From NCBI GenBank assembly GCA_050291245.1, contig JBNKJP010000002.1, positions 1 through 64,000 on the forward strand: DNA of 64,000 nt, read 5' to 3'. Positions 33,604 through 43,800 of the stretch are shown piece by piece. The notes beneath the pieces are model-generated. The model saw only the letters and a program-made list of their open reading frames with translations. It was not told the DNA's origin and did no database searches. The translations under genes were made by a program, and so were the position numbers. This stretch comes from Thiodiazotropha sp050291245 (lineage in GTDB: Bacteria > Pseudomonadota > Gammaproteobacteria > Chromatiales > Chromatiaceae). The first letter of the stretch is position 1; every line of letters begins with the position of its first letter.

Positions 33604-34877
33604 AGTCTTGCATCCACATCCTGAACGGGAAGGATGTGTTTGACGTCATAGAGTACCCCGTCTGGTTTGCACAGGGCGCGGATCTGTTGACTGCCCATGG
33701 CGACGAATTCACGGTGCGAAACCGCGATGATGACCGCGTCGTAGGTACCATTGTGCAATTCGGGGATCGGACGCAGGCCGTATTCATGCTCGGCCTCGTC
33801 CGGATTGACCCAGGGATCATAGAGATCCACCTCGGCGCCGTACTCCTCGAACTCCTTGACGATATCCACCACCCGGGTGTTGCGCAGGTCGGGGCAGTTC
33901 TCCTTGAAGGTCAGGCCGAGCACTAGAATTTTGTTGTTACGGCTCGCGGTTCCCCGCTTCATCATCATCTTCATGACGGTATGCACGACATAGGCGCCCA
34001 TGCCATCGTTGAGCCGGCGTCCGGCAAGAATGATCTCGGGCTGGTAGCCGATGGATTGGGCCTTGTGGGTCAGATAGTAGGGGTCGACGCCGATGCAGTG
34101 ACCGCCGACCAGGCCCGGACGGAAGGGCAGGAAATTCCACTTGCTGCCGGCGGCTTCCAGCACTTCCAGGGTGTCGATGCCGAGGCGGTTGAAGATCAGG
34201 GCCAGTTCATTGATCAGGGCGATGTTCACGTCACGCTGGGTGTTTTCGATCACCTTCGCGGCTTCGGCTACCTTGATACTGCTTGCCTTGTGGGTGCCGG
34301 CGGTGATAATGCTGCGATAGAGCGCATCGACGAAATCGGCGATCTCCGGGGTGGAACCCGAGGTGACCTTCTTGATGGTCGGCAGCCGATGATCCTTGTC
34401 ACCGGGGTTGATGCGCTCGGGGCTATAGCCGACGAAAAAGTCCTGGTTGAATTTCAGTCCGGAGTCGGCCTCCATGATCGGCACGCAGACCTCTTCAGTG
34501 GCGCCGGGGTAGACGGTGGATTCGAAGATGGCCACATCACCGGGTTTGAGCACCTTGCCCAGGGCGTGGCTGGCACCGACCAGGGGTGACAGGTCCGGCT
34601 GCTTGTGTTCGTTGATCGGGGTTGGCACCGTCACGATGTAGACATTGCAGGGTTTCAGGTCTTCGAGATTGCTGGTGTAGCTGAGGTGCGGGACCTGCAC
34701 CAGTTCTTCGGGATCCACTTCCAGGGAACTGTCCTTTCCCGATTTCAATTCCTGTACCCGCGCTTCGTTGATATCCAGACCCACAGTCGGGAATTTCTTA
34801 CCGAATTCGACAGCCAGGGGCAGACCCACATAACCCAGGCCGAGTACACCGATGTGCACGTTTTCGAGATCGCTCAT
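33600..34877 (-). CDS. tviB: UDP-N-acetyl-D-galactosamine/glucosamine 6-dehydrogenase, TviB/WbpO type
   Basis: A 425-residue nucleotide-sugar dehydrogenase with an N-terminal Rossmann motif GVLGLGYVGLP (about 10-20), middle helical domain, catalytic Cys in GGHCIGVDPYYL and the C-terminal UDP-binding domain (LGLTFKENCPDLRNT). It oxidises UDP-HexNAc to the uronic acid with NAD. First of three co-directional nucleotide-sugar genes. No glycosyltransferase or polymerase of the pathway is adjacent. Confidence 0.88.
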   Translation of the reverse strand: MSDLENVHIGVLGLGYVGLPLAVEFGKKFPTVGLDINEARVQELKSGKDSSLEVDPEELVQVPHLSYTSNLEDLKPCNVYIVTVPTPINEHKQPDLSPLVGASHALGKVLKPGDVAIFESTVYPGATEEVCVPIMEADSGLKFNQDFFVGYSPERINPGDKDHRLPTIKKVTSGSTPEIADFVDALYRSIITAGTHKASSIKVAEAAKVIENTQRDVNIALINELALIFNRLGIDTLEVLEAAGSKWNFLPFRPGLVGGHCIGVDPYYLTHKAQSIGYQPEIILAGRRLNDGMGAYVVHTVMKMMMKRGTASRNNKILVLGLTFKENCPDLRNTRVVDIVKEFEEYGAEVDLYDPWVNPDEAEHEYGLRPIPELHNGTYDAVIIAVSHREFVAMGSQQIRALCKPDGVLYDVKHILPVQDVDARL

Positions 34878-35240
34878 GCTCTGATTCCTTCCTGCTTTGA
34901 GATGAATGGTTGGTTTGTATGTCAGATCGTTCTACCCGGACTGATATCCGAATACCGGTTGTCATCCGGCCGCCTTGTCGGATTACGCAGAACCCGAGCA
35001 GGGAATGTCTGGAAGAATGCGCTGGACATCACTTGACACGGATATACGCGCCAATCGCTGACAAGATGAAAATTGGCGCCAATGATAACGTGCCATGCCT
35101 TTGAAATCGAGCGGATTTAAGGTTTCGCGCCCTGGATCCCGGCATGCGCCGGGGTGACGATGGTTTCTGGCCCATAGACGCGATTTTTCGGCTCGATTCT
35201 CTTAAAGTATGCGTCTTTGCTCACAGATCGGAACCCTCAC
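34878..35240. other. Divergent region between tviB and the radical SAM gene
   Basis: 363 bp holding a perfect 12-bp palindrome ATTGGCGCCAAT (35072-35083), a half-related GCGCCAAT nearby (35048-35055), a lone TTGACA (35033-35038) and a half copy of the palindromic repeat (about 35130-35158). The palindrome is a possible operator for either gene. Confidence 0.45.
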
Positions 35241-36980
35241 ATGACAGAAACCAATCGGCGGGTCGCTCTGGTGGCCTTGCATGCCGGTTACAGCCATAGC
35301 TCGCTGGCGCTACGTTCCATGGCGGCCTATGCCCGTCGCTGGGGCTGTGAACATGAAATGGCGCTGTTCGAATCCCTGGTTAATATCCGTCACCAGGTGC
35401 TCATTGAATCCCTGGTCGAATTCGCCCCGACTCTGATCGGTTTCTCCACCTACCTATGGAATATCGAGGCGAGTCTGCATCTGGTCCGGGTTCTTAAACA
35501 GTTGTTGCCTGAATGTCGAATCCTGCTGGGGGGTCCCGAGGCCGGACCCCGGGGTGAGGCGCTGCTGAATCAGGTGGTTGATGTGGACTTTGTAATCGCC
35601 GGTGAGGGGGAAGCAGCCCTCACGGATCTGATGGATCGCCTGTTTGGCGATGAAACCGATTGGAGCACAGTCTCCGGGTTGCACTACCGTTGCGACAACC
35701 GGGTGGTCCGAAATCCGATCCGCGCGGTACCGGTAGAGAAGATACCGACCCTGGCAGAGCAGGGGAGCACCGATGAGGCTAAGGCCCTGGTCTACTGGGA
35801 GACCTCACGGGGTTGTCCCTATCGCTGCAGTTTCTGCAGCAGCGCCACCGAGTCCCTGCGGGTCTTTCCCATGCAACGGGTTTTGTCCGATCTGGAACGG
35901 CTGTGCACGCTACGTAATAAAACAGTCAAACTGCTGGATCGCAGTTTCCATCTGGGGAAACAGCGTACTAGTGAACTCTTGCGGTGTTTCGCGGATACCC
36001 CTCAGGGGTTGCGATTCCATCTCGAACTCAATCCGGATCGGATCTCCGAAGAGGCCATGACGATCTTCCGGAACTGTGAGCCGGGCAAGTTTCAGTTCGA
36101 AATCGGTTTGCAATCCCTGGATGATCAGGTCTTGATGCGCATTGATCGGCGCATGGATGTGGATAAGGCACTGGCGAATATCCGGGTGCTCGTGGAACAG
36201 CGCCGCCATCCGGTGCATCTCGATCTGATCGTGGGGCTGCCCGGTGAACCTGCGGAGCTGTGTGCCCGTTCGCTGGATCGGACGTTTCTGCTCTATCCGG
36301 ATCATTTGCAGTTGGGCACCCTGAAACTGTTGCCTGGAACCCCCCTGGAGCAACAAGCCCGCTCCCTGGGGTATCGTTGGGATCCTCAGCCTCCTTACGA
36401 AGTCCTTTCACACCCTGAACTGGATTTCGCCGAACTGGTGCGCTTCAAACGATATGCGGAGCTGCTGGAGCGGTTGTATAACAGCGGCTACATGAGAAGT
36501 ACCCTGGCAGGGCTCGTGAGCCGGGTTTTCGACAGCAGTCTGTGTGCCTGTTTCGACGCGCTACTGATTGAAACGGGGCTTGGGCTGGTGCGTGACAACC
36601 TGCAACCGGACAGTCTGTTCGAACGCATGAGCGGCTTTCTGCAACCCTTTCTGAAGGAACATCCCGTGCTGGGCGAGTGGTTGCTTTGGGACTATGCCCA
36701 GTTCAGTCTGGTCAACGGCAAGACCCCTGACTGGATCGCCCATCGCCTGCGGGAGACAGGGGGGTATGTGGTGCAGGGCAGCCGAAGACGTCTGCCGATC
36801 CTGAATCTCAGCGATCAGGCTGTTGTTATGATCAACCGTCAGTCCGGGCGTAATCTCCGTCCAGGCCGCTATGCGATCTGGCCCAGGCAGCACAAAAAAG
36901 GTGTCCCTGTGGAGGTATTGCCAGTCGATGAGGGCTCCGTCCCTGAGAGTGATTCGCCAGTTTCTGATCCTGTTCACTAG
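35241..36980 (+). CDS. B12-binding-domain radical SAM protein (DUF4080 type)
   Basis: A 579-residue protein with an N-terminal cobalamin-binding-like domain (about 8-140, GGPEAGPRG loop), a radical SAM domain with the CxxxCxxC cluster in RGCPYRCSFCSSATE (about 196-210), and a long C-terminal extension matching DUF4080. The usual DxHxxG B12 motif is not obvious, so cobalamin may not be bound. The reaction is unknown. GGAAC lies before the ATG; an upstream in-frame TTG is less likely. Confidence 0.8.
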   Translation: MTETNRRVALVALHAGYSHSSLALRSMAAYARRWGCEHEMALFESLVNIRHQVLIESLVEFAPTLIGFSTYLWNIEASLHLVRVLKQLLPECRILLGGPEAGPRGEALLNQVVDVDFVIAGEGEAALTDLMDRLFGDETDWSTVSGLHYRCDNRVVRNPIRAVPVEKIPTLAEQGSTDEAKALVYWETSRGCPYRCSFCSSATESLRVFPMQRVLSDLERLCTLRNKTVKLLDRSFHLGKQRTSELLRCFADTPQGLRFHLELNPDRISEEAMTIFRNCEPGKFQFEIGLQSLDDQVLMRIDRRMDVDKALANIRVLVEQRRHPVHLDLIVGLPGEPAELCARSLDRTFLLYPDHLQLGTLKLLPGTPLEQQARSLGYRWDPQPPYEVLSHPELDFAELVRFKRYAELLERLYNSGYMRSTLAGLVSRVFDSSLCACFDALLIETGLGLVRDNLQPDSLFERMSGFLQPFLKEHPVLGEWLLWDYAQFSLVNGKTPDWIAHRLRETGGYVVQGSRRRLPILNLSDQAVVMINRQSGRNLRPGRYAIWPRQHKKGVPVEVLPVDEGSVPESDSPVSDPVH

Positions 36981-37110
36981 TGTGTGCCCCGTCACGGATT
37001 CTGTACCATTAAGCGAGTCAGACTGGAACCCGGAAATGTCATGAGCTGGCCATTTTCCGCCGAAAAGTTGTAAAATCGCCCGTTGCCATTCTCTAAAGAC
37101 GGAGAAGTCA

Positions 37111-37851
37111 TTGCCCTGCGAATTATCCATTGTGGTTCCCGTACTTAACGAATCGGGAAACATCGAACCGTTGCTGTCCGAAATACATGCGGCCTTGTCG
37201 ACTGCGTCCGATTTCGAGGTAATTTATGTGGATGATGGCAGTCAGGATGATACGCCGGCCGAACTCTCTCGCGCCGCATCCCGGTACGAAGGCTTGCGCG
37301 TACTGACTCATCAGCGTACCTGCGGGCAGAGTCGCGCCCTGTGGAATGGGATCAAGGCGGCCCGTGGAACCTGGATCGCCACATTGGATGGTGATGGTCA
37401 GAACGACCCCGGTGACATCCCAAGACTGTTGGAAATCCTGCGTTCGCAACGTCAGGACGGTTCGCCGGTGTTACTGGCAGGGTATCGGGTAAAACGCCGG
37501 GACACCTGGATCAAACGAATCTCATCCCGGGTGGCCAACGGCATCCGAAGCCGTCTGTTGAGGGACGATACCCCCGACACCGGTTGCGGACTCAAGCTCA
37601 TCGCCCGGGAGGATTTTCTCGAGTTGCCTTTTTTCGATCACATGCACCGGTTTCTGCCTGCTTTGGTGCTGCGTAACGGCGGGCGAGTCATTTCGCAGCA
37701 GGTCAATCACCGTGAACGCACCCGGGGCAGTTCGAAATACGGTACCCTTGATCGGCTCGTCGTGGGCGTGTCGGATTTGATGGGGGTCATGTGGCTTCAG
37801 CGGCGTGGCTCCCATACCCCCTATACAGAGACCCAACATGGCAGTGAGTGA
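37111..37851 (+). CDS. Family 2 glycosyltransferase (polyprenyl-phosphate sugar synthase type)
   Basis: A 246-residue GT2 enzyme with SIVVPVLNESGNI, the YVDDGSQDDT sugar-nucleotide-binding motif, ATLDGDGQNDPGDIP (the DxD region), and a basic C-terminus (HRERTRGSSKYG). Such enzymes load a sugar onto undecaprenyl phosphate at the inner membrane. It starts with TTG preceded by GGAG. The 3' end overlaps the LAB_N gene by 14 bp. With the LAB_N and ArnT-like genes it forms a lipid-glycosylation set. Confidence 0.85.
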   Translation: MPCELSIVVPVLNESGNIEPLLSEIHAALSTASDFEVIYVDDGSQDDTPAELSRAASRYEGLRVLTHQRTCGQSRALWNGIKAARGTWIATLDGDGQNDPGDIPRLLEILRSQRQDGSPVLLAGYRVKRRDTWIKRISSRVANGIRSRLLRDDTPDTGCGLKLIAREDFLELPFFDHMHRFLPALVLRNGGRVISQQVNHRERTRGSSKYGTLDRLVVGVSDLMGVMWLQRRGSHTPYTETQHGSE

Positions 37852-38488
37852 GATTTTGTGGCTGGGGACCGGTTTCCTGGCGCAAGGATGTTTTGCCGCC
37901 CGTTTTCTCATCCAGTGGATCATGAGCGAGCGGGCCAGACGCAGTCTGATGCCGGTGCATTTCTGGTACTTCAGTCTGGTCGGCTCGATACTGCTGCTGA
38001 GCTACGCGACTCACCGCCGCGATCCGGTCATCGCACTGGGCCAGATGATCGGCCTGCTGATCTACTTGCGCAATCTGAAATATATCCATCCGGAGTGGAT
38101 GGCACGGGTTCGTCACACCTGGTTCTGGTTGTGGGTGAGTGCTGTTGGCGCCGCGGTGAGTATCGGCTATCTGTTCGGGGGGGGCGCTCAGGCACCGGTG
38201 GTCAAAATCCATGACTTCTGGACCACCTTCGGTTTCTTCGGGCAGATGTTGTTCACCAGCCGGTTCCTGGCCCAGTGGTGGTATACCGAACGTCACAAGC
38301 AAAGTGTGATGCCGCGTAGTTTCTGGTACCTGAGTCTGGTGGGCAGTCTGATGTTACTGATCTACGCGACCGCGATGCTGGATCCGGTGATCATGCTGGG
38401 CCAAAGCCTGGGCTTTATCATCTACACGCGCAATCTGATTCTGCTCTCCCGGACGAGCAAGTACCAGACCGGGCTGTCCCATTCATGA
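37838..38488 (+). CDS. LAB_N-domain membrane protein (lipid-A-disaccharide synthase N-terminal-like), tandem
   Basis: A 216-residue inner-membrane protein made of two similar LAB_N units (about 5-85 and 125-205), each with the ARFLIQW/SRFLAQW, SERxxx(S/Q)xMPxxFW and YLRN/YTRN motifs. Such proteins occur beside GT2 and ArnT-like genes and are thought to help glycolipid synthesis or transfer. The ATG at 37838 is supported by the conserved start MAVSEILWLGTGF. A short internally deleted copy of this gene lies at 44703-44864. Confidence 0.85.
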   Translation: MAVSEILWLGTGFLAQGCFAARFLIQWIMSERARRSLMPVHFWYFSLVGSILLLSYATHRRDPVIALGQMIGLLIYLRNLKYIHPEWMARVRHTWFWLWVSAVGAAVSIGYLFGGGAQAPVVKIHDFWTTFGFFGQMLFTSRFLAQWWYTERHKQSVMPRSFWYLSLVGSLMLLIYATAMLDPVIMLGQSLGFIIYTRNLILLSRTSKYQTGLSHS

Positions 38489-38626
38489 TGCCTGTTTAGT
38501 CTCGTGTAGCTACGAATACAGCATGCTGTTCACAGCACGCAAACAGGCGACGATCCAGCGTATATAATAAAAAAACCATAGAGTATCACTATCTGGGATC
38601 GAACAGCGCAACGGTGAGCCTGGATC

Positions 38627-39781
38627 ATGAGTGAGACCAAACATGAATCGGGAAATATCGTTATTGTGGACGATAATCCCAATAATCTCCGTGTGTTGGG
38701 GGAGATGTTGCAGTCGGCTGGGTATAAAGTCCGCCCTGCGCTGAGTGGTGCTCTCGCGCTGCACTCGATCGAGAGCTTCCCCCCCGATCTTGTACTTTTG
38801 GATATCCGTATGCCAGGGATGAATGGCTACGATGTATGCAGTCGTCTCAAGGAGAGTGAAAATCTTCGGGATATTCCCGTCATTTTCATCAGCGCTCTGC
38901 ACGAAACAGAAGGCAAACAGGCGGCCTTCCAGGCCGGTGGCGTCGATTACATCAGTAAACCTTTCCAGATCGAAGAGGTGCTGGCCCGTGTGCAGGCGCA
39001 TCTTGGATTCTACCGTATGCAGCGAAATATGGAGCGCATCGTCGCCGAGCGGACGGAGAATCTGCACAAGAGCTATGATGAGTCAAGACGCAGCCAGCAG
39101 CAGTACTGCTCCGTACTGGAACAGACGGTTCAGGCCATCGTCCTGACGGTCGAGAAACGCGATCCCTGTACGGCGGGTCATCAGCGACGCGTGGCAGAAC
39201 TCGCCAGCGCCATTGCCAGCCGACTCGGGCTGGCTCGGGAGCGCAGGGAGGGACTGCGTTTCGGAGCCATGCTCCACGACATCGGTAAGATCAACCTGCC
39301 TACGGAGATTCTTTGCCGGCCAGGAAGGCTAACTCCGACTGAACTCTCCTTGGTCAAGACCCATTCCGAGGAAGGCAGCGAAATCGTGTGTGATGTGGCG
39401 TTTCCCTGGCCCATTGCACAGCTTATCCTGCAGCACCACGAACGCCTTGACGGCAGCGGCTATCCCCTTGGCCTCAAGGGTGACGAGATCATCGAGGAGG
39501 CCCGTATTCTTGCCGTTGCCGACGTTGTGGAGGCGATGACGAGCCACCGTTCCTACCGCCCCGCTCTGGGTTTGGCTGCAGCGTTGGACGAGGTGAAGAG
39601 TGGCAGTGGCACGCGTTATGACGCAGCGGCTGTCAATGCGGTGGTGAGTCTGGTGGAAGAGGGCCTGGTCAGCCAGGCCGAACGGGGGGGGATCCGAGTC
39701 AACTACGACACGGATTCTGCCGTCCGTGCCAAAGCTGCGAGGGTGGATGCAAACCAGGCACACCGGGTAGCGACCTCATGA
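38627..39781 (+). CDS. Response regulator with HD-GYP c-di-GMP phosphodiesterase domain
   Basis: A 384-residue protein with a receiver domain (about 10-125, phospho-acceptor Asp59 in LVLLDIRMP), a coiled linker (about 130-165) and an HD-GYP domain with HDIGK (His217-Asp218) and HHERLDGSGYPLGL (about 270-284). All metal and GYP-type residues are present, so it should hydrolyse c-di-GMP when phosphorylated. It is followed by the binding protein and the hybrid kinase, which probably controls it. TATAAT-like sequence (about 38560) marks a possible promoter. Confidence 0.9.
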   Translation: MSETKHESGNIVIVDDNPNNLRVLGEMLQSAGYKVRPALSGALALHSIESFPPDLVLLDIRMPGMNGYDVCSRLKESENLRDIPVIFISALHETEGKQAAFQAGGVDYISKPFQIEEVLARVQAHLGFYRMQRNMERIVAERTENLHKSYDESRRSQQQYCSVLEQTVQAIVLTVEKRDPCTAGHQRRVAELASAIASRLGLARERREGLRFGAMLHDIGKINLPTEILCRPGRLTPTELSLVKTHSEEGSEIVCDVAFPWPIAQLILQHHERLDGSGYPLGLKGDEIIEEARILAVADVVEAMTSHRSYRPALGLAAALDEVKSGSGTRYDAAAVNAVVSLVEEGLVSQAERGGIRVNYDTDSAVRAKAARVDANQAHRVATS

Positions 39782-39888
39782 GCGGGATCTTTGTTTTCCA
39801 AGGCCCTTACCAAAGGCTGAACGACTTCGTCCCGGGTAGACTATCGACGTAGCGTACACTAGAGGTGGAATGCTGGAGGGAGAGGACA

Positions 39889-40803
39889 ATGCAAAAGTTT
39901 CTCCAAAGGTTTCTATTGGCGTTCACGATGCTGTTGTCGGCAACCTGGGTTTACGCAGAATCCACGTTGGTTTTCAAGGGCTGTTCCATCATCCGCCGCG
40001 CTTTCATGAGTGAGGCGGCCGCAGCCTACGAGCAGGCAACGGGGCGCCACATCGACGTTATGGGTGGTGGCGCCACTTTGGGTATCCGCGCCACGGCGGC
40101 CGGAGACTCCGATATCGGCGGCAGCTGCCGTCCGGCACTGCCGGAGCGGTTCCCGGCGGAACGAGGGGTCCGGCTCACCCGCATCGGGTGGGATGCCCTG
40201 GCGTTTATCACCCACCCCACCAATCCGGTCGATACCATTACCCTGGCACAGGCCAAGGCCGTGCTGCAGGGCCGGATCGATAACTGGAAGGTGTTGGGCG
40301 GACCGGATCGGCCGCTCATCGCGGTCTTCCGCAGCCAGGTTCCCGAGAGCGGCGGCAAGTATTCCGGGGTCGGTCACATGGCGCGAGTGATGTTGTTCGA
40401 CGATCCTGAGTACAATTTCACCGAAAAAGCACTCTTCTTCGGTCACTCCGCCGAAGTGGAGGAAGCGATCGAAAATATTCCCTATGCCTTCGGCATAACA
40501 GGGGTCTCGTCAGCGCTCAAGCGGGATGTAAAAATCCTGCGTTTGAACGGTGTTGAGCCCTCTCGGGATGAGATCATAAAGGCACACTATCCGTTATTTC
40601 GTCCACTCTACCTCGCTACGCGGGGCGTCCCTCAGGGTGAAGTCGCTCACTTCATCGACTGGCTGATCGGGGAAGCGGGTCAACAGGTAGTGGCGCAACA
40701 GGGGACCGTGACCTTACAGGAGGGACGCGCGCTGGAGACGCTGTTCCGCTACATGCCGGCTTCCGATCTGCTCACGAATCCTCCAGGGACTCAGGCCCGG
40801 TGA
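39889..40803 (+). CDS. PstS-like periplasmic substrate-binding protein
   Basis: A 304-residue secreted protein. The signal peptide (about 1-23) ends at WVYAE. The mature part has the PBP_like fold of phosphate-binding proteins, with GCSIIRRAF, GGGATLGIRAT and DIGGSCR at the ligand loops and LQGRIDNWKVLGG in the second lobe. No transporter genes are nearby. It instead overlaps the kinase gene (GTGA), so it most likely acts as a ligand sensor for that kinase. The ATG at 39889 has GGGAGAGG upstream. Confidence 0.82.
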   Translation: MQKFLQRFLLAFTMLLSATWVYAESTLVFKGCSIIRRAFMSEAAAAYEQATGRHIDVMGGGATLGIRATAAGDSDIGGSCRPALPERFPAERGVRLTRIGWDALAFITHPTNPVDTITLAQAKAVLQGRIDNWKVLGGPDRPLIAVFRSQVPESGGKYSGVGHMARVMLFDDPEYNFTEKALFFGHSAEVEEAIENIPYAFGITGVSSALKRDVKILRLNGVEPSRDEIIKAHYPLFRPLYLATRGVPQGEVAHFIDWLIGEAGQQVVAQQGTVTLQEGRALETLFRYMPASDLLTNPPGTQAR

Positions 40804-43800
40804 ATATACGCCGTCTGTTCCTGCTGCATGTGCTGACGCCGTTCATAATCCTGGTTGTGTTGGGGGGTGGAATCCTGTTCCGCTACTCCCTTTACGCCGT
40901 GGAAAGGGACGAGGGGGAGCGGCTGCTGGCACACAGCGTGGCGATCACGGTGAAGGTGCGGCAGAAGTTCCGTGAACTGGAGGGAACACTCGGCGCCTTG
41001 CGTTCCAGCTCGGCGATGCGTCAGTACTTTATGTATCGGCAGGTGGGACTGGTCGATTATGCGGAGGATGCCCGCTCCAAGGTGGAGCGGGAGTTGTACG
41101 ATTATGCCCGAGAAATCGAGATGTTCGACGCCATACAATTGATTGGTGCGGACGGACACTCGGTCGTGGATATCGAGGAAGGGAAAATCGCCTATCGCCA
41201 CCAGAACCTGTCCGGTATGCCGTGGTATAGCGCGACAACGGAACTCGGCGCTGATGGGAAATATGTTTCCAATCCCTATCTCTGCAGGGCCCACGGAAAG
41301 GCGTCAGTGCGCATCGTGCGTCCGGTACTGGATCCGGCGCAACGGCCGGTCGGCTTCATCCATCTCCGTGTTCACCTTGCGGATCTGTTCAACGAAGCGA
41401 TTGCAGGGGAGCCCGCGGATAGACTCTATTTACTCGACGATGAGGGCAGGTTGGTGGCCGGTGGCCAGGGGGTTGCTTCCGGCCGGGATCTGTCGGCGCA
41501 GGAAACCACCAGAGAGGTGCTGGCGGGCGGGACAGGGCACCGGGTCGAGCCGCACCCGGTCAGCGGTAAGGAGATGGTCAAGGCTTACCGACCTTTGGGC
41601 ATCGCGGGTCTCCATCTGGTCGAGATGCGCCCCCTGGGCGAGGTTCAGACCACCGTCGGTCGATTCAGCACCTTTTCCCTGCTGTTGCTGACACTTTCGG
41701 CACTGGTCGTCGTGGTGGCGATCAGCTTCGCCACCACCCGGGTGACCCGCCCCATCCGGCAACTGGGTCGATCCATCGCCAGCGTGCGCCGGGGCCGGTT
41801 GGAGCAGCCGATTCCCCAGGAGGTGTTGGCGTTGGACAATGAGGTCGGTGCGCTGGCGCGGAGTTTCAACGATATGTCGCGTCTCTCAGAGAGCCGTTTC
41901 ACGGCGTTGCAGCGCAGTGAACAGCGTTTCCGAGATTTGGTGGAGAGCACCAGCGATTGGATCTGGGAGGTGGATACCGCCGGTGTCTACACCTATGCCA
42001 GTTCCCGGGTCGAGGCATTGCTGGGCTATCGGCCCGATGAGGTGGTCGGCAGGACGCTGTTCGATTTTATGCCGTCGGCGGAGGCGGAAGGTCAGGGGGA
42101 ACAGTTCGCCCGTCTCGCGGCAGATCAGCGGCCTATTGTAGCTCAGGTAAATACCTGCCTGCACCGGGATGGTCGCCGGCTGGTGGTGGAAACCAGTGGT
42201 GTCCCCTTTTTCGACGAGAACGGCAAGCTCCTGGGCTATCGTGGCGTCGATTGCGATATCACAGAGCGTGCTCAAGTGGAGCAGGCATTGGAACAGGCGG
42301 CCAGGGAGTGGACCCTGGCCATGGACGCTTTCGATGATGCCATTTATCTGCTTGACGCGGACCGGCGTCTGGTGCGGGCCAACCAGGCTTTCTACGGATT
42401 TTTTCATTTAACGTCTGATCGGGCAGTGGGCAAGCATATCGTGGAGCTGATCCATCCCCAGGGAGAGTCGGTTCTCTGTCCGGTCTGCCGGGCCCAGGAG
42501 GAGCAACGGGACGCCATTCTCACTCTGGAGGCTGATCACCCGATCAATCCGACAGGGATCCCTATCGAGGTTCGGGTGAAGATAGTGCGCAACGATTTGG
42601 GCGAGTCAGCCGGTTTTCTGGTGAGTCTTCACGACCTGAGTCATACGCGCGAACGGGATGCGGAACTGCGGCAGGTTCATGAGCGCCTGAAGCTGACCCA
42701 GTTTGGCATCGACCATGTCTCGGACGCGATCTACCTGATCGACACCAACGCCCGCTTTCGCTATGTGAATGACGAAGCTTGCCGTCGCCACGGCCTGAAG
42801 CGGGAGGAACTGCTCGAGCGGGGAGTGGCCGACGTGGACCCCCATTTTCCCCTGCAGCGCTGGCCCGAACATTTCACCCAACTGAGGCAACGAGGGACCC
42901 TGATTTTCGAGAGCCATCACCGGCATGGGGACGGTACGCTTTTTCCGGTGGAGATTGCCGCGAACTACATCCGCTACGCGGACGATGAATACAATTTTGC
43001 CTTCGCCCGCGATATCACCGAGCGCAAGCAGATCGAGGCGGAGTTGCAGCGGTCTCACGAAAACCTGGAGGAGCAGGTCGAGTTACGCACCGCCGAGCTG
43101 AAGCAGGCCAAGGAAGCAGCCGAAAGCGCCAATCAGGCCAAGAGTGTGTTTCTGGCCAACATGTCGCACGAGTTGAGGACTCCGTTAAACGCCATTCTCG
43201 GTTTTGCACAGCTCATGTCCCGCGACGAACGCATCCCTGAAGACGAACGCAAGAATCTTGAGACCATCAACCGAAGTGGAAACCACCTGCTTACACTCAT
43301 TAATGACGTATTGGAGATTTCCAAGATCGAGGCTGGGCGGCTCACTCTCAACGTCATACCCACCAACCTGCACGAGTTGCTCGAAAGCCTCATCGAGGTG
43401 ATGAAGGTACGAGCCGGACAGAAGGGGCTGGACCTGCTTCTGGAGCGGGCAGACAATCTGCCCCACTATATAAAAACCGATCGTACCAAGCTGCGGCAGG
43501 TGCTGCTGAATCTGCTCTCCAATGCGGTGAAATATACGCGGAAGGGGAGTGTCATGCTCAGCGCGGCTGTCGAAGGGTCGGCCGAACAACTAGGGTTGCG
43601 GTTCGAGGTTGCTGACACCGGTATCGGCATTGAGCCGCAGGAGTTGGAACGTATCTTCCGTGCCTTCTACCAGGCCAATCCCGCTGTCCTCACCGAGAGC
43701 GGTGGCACCGGCCTCGGACTGACCATCAGCCTCGAGTACACCCGCCTGCTGGGCGGTGACCTGACGGCTCAGAGTAGCCCGGGACAGGGTTCGATCTTCC

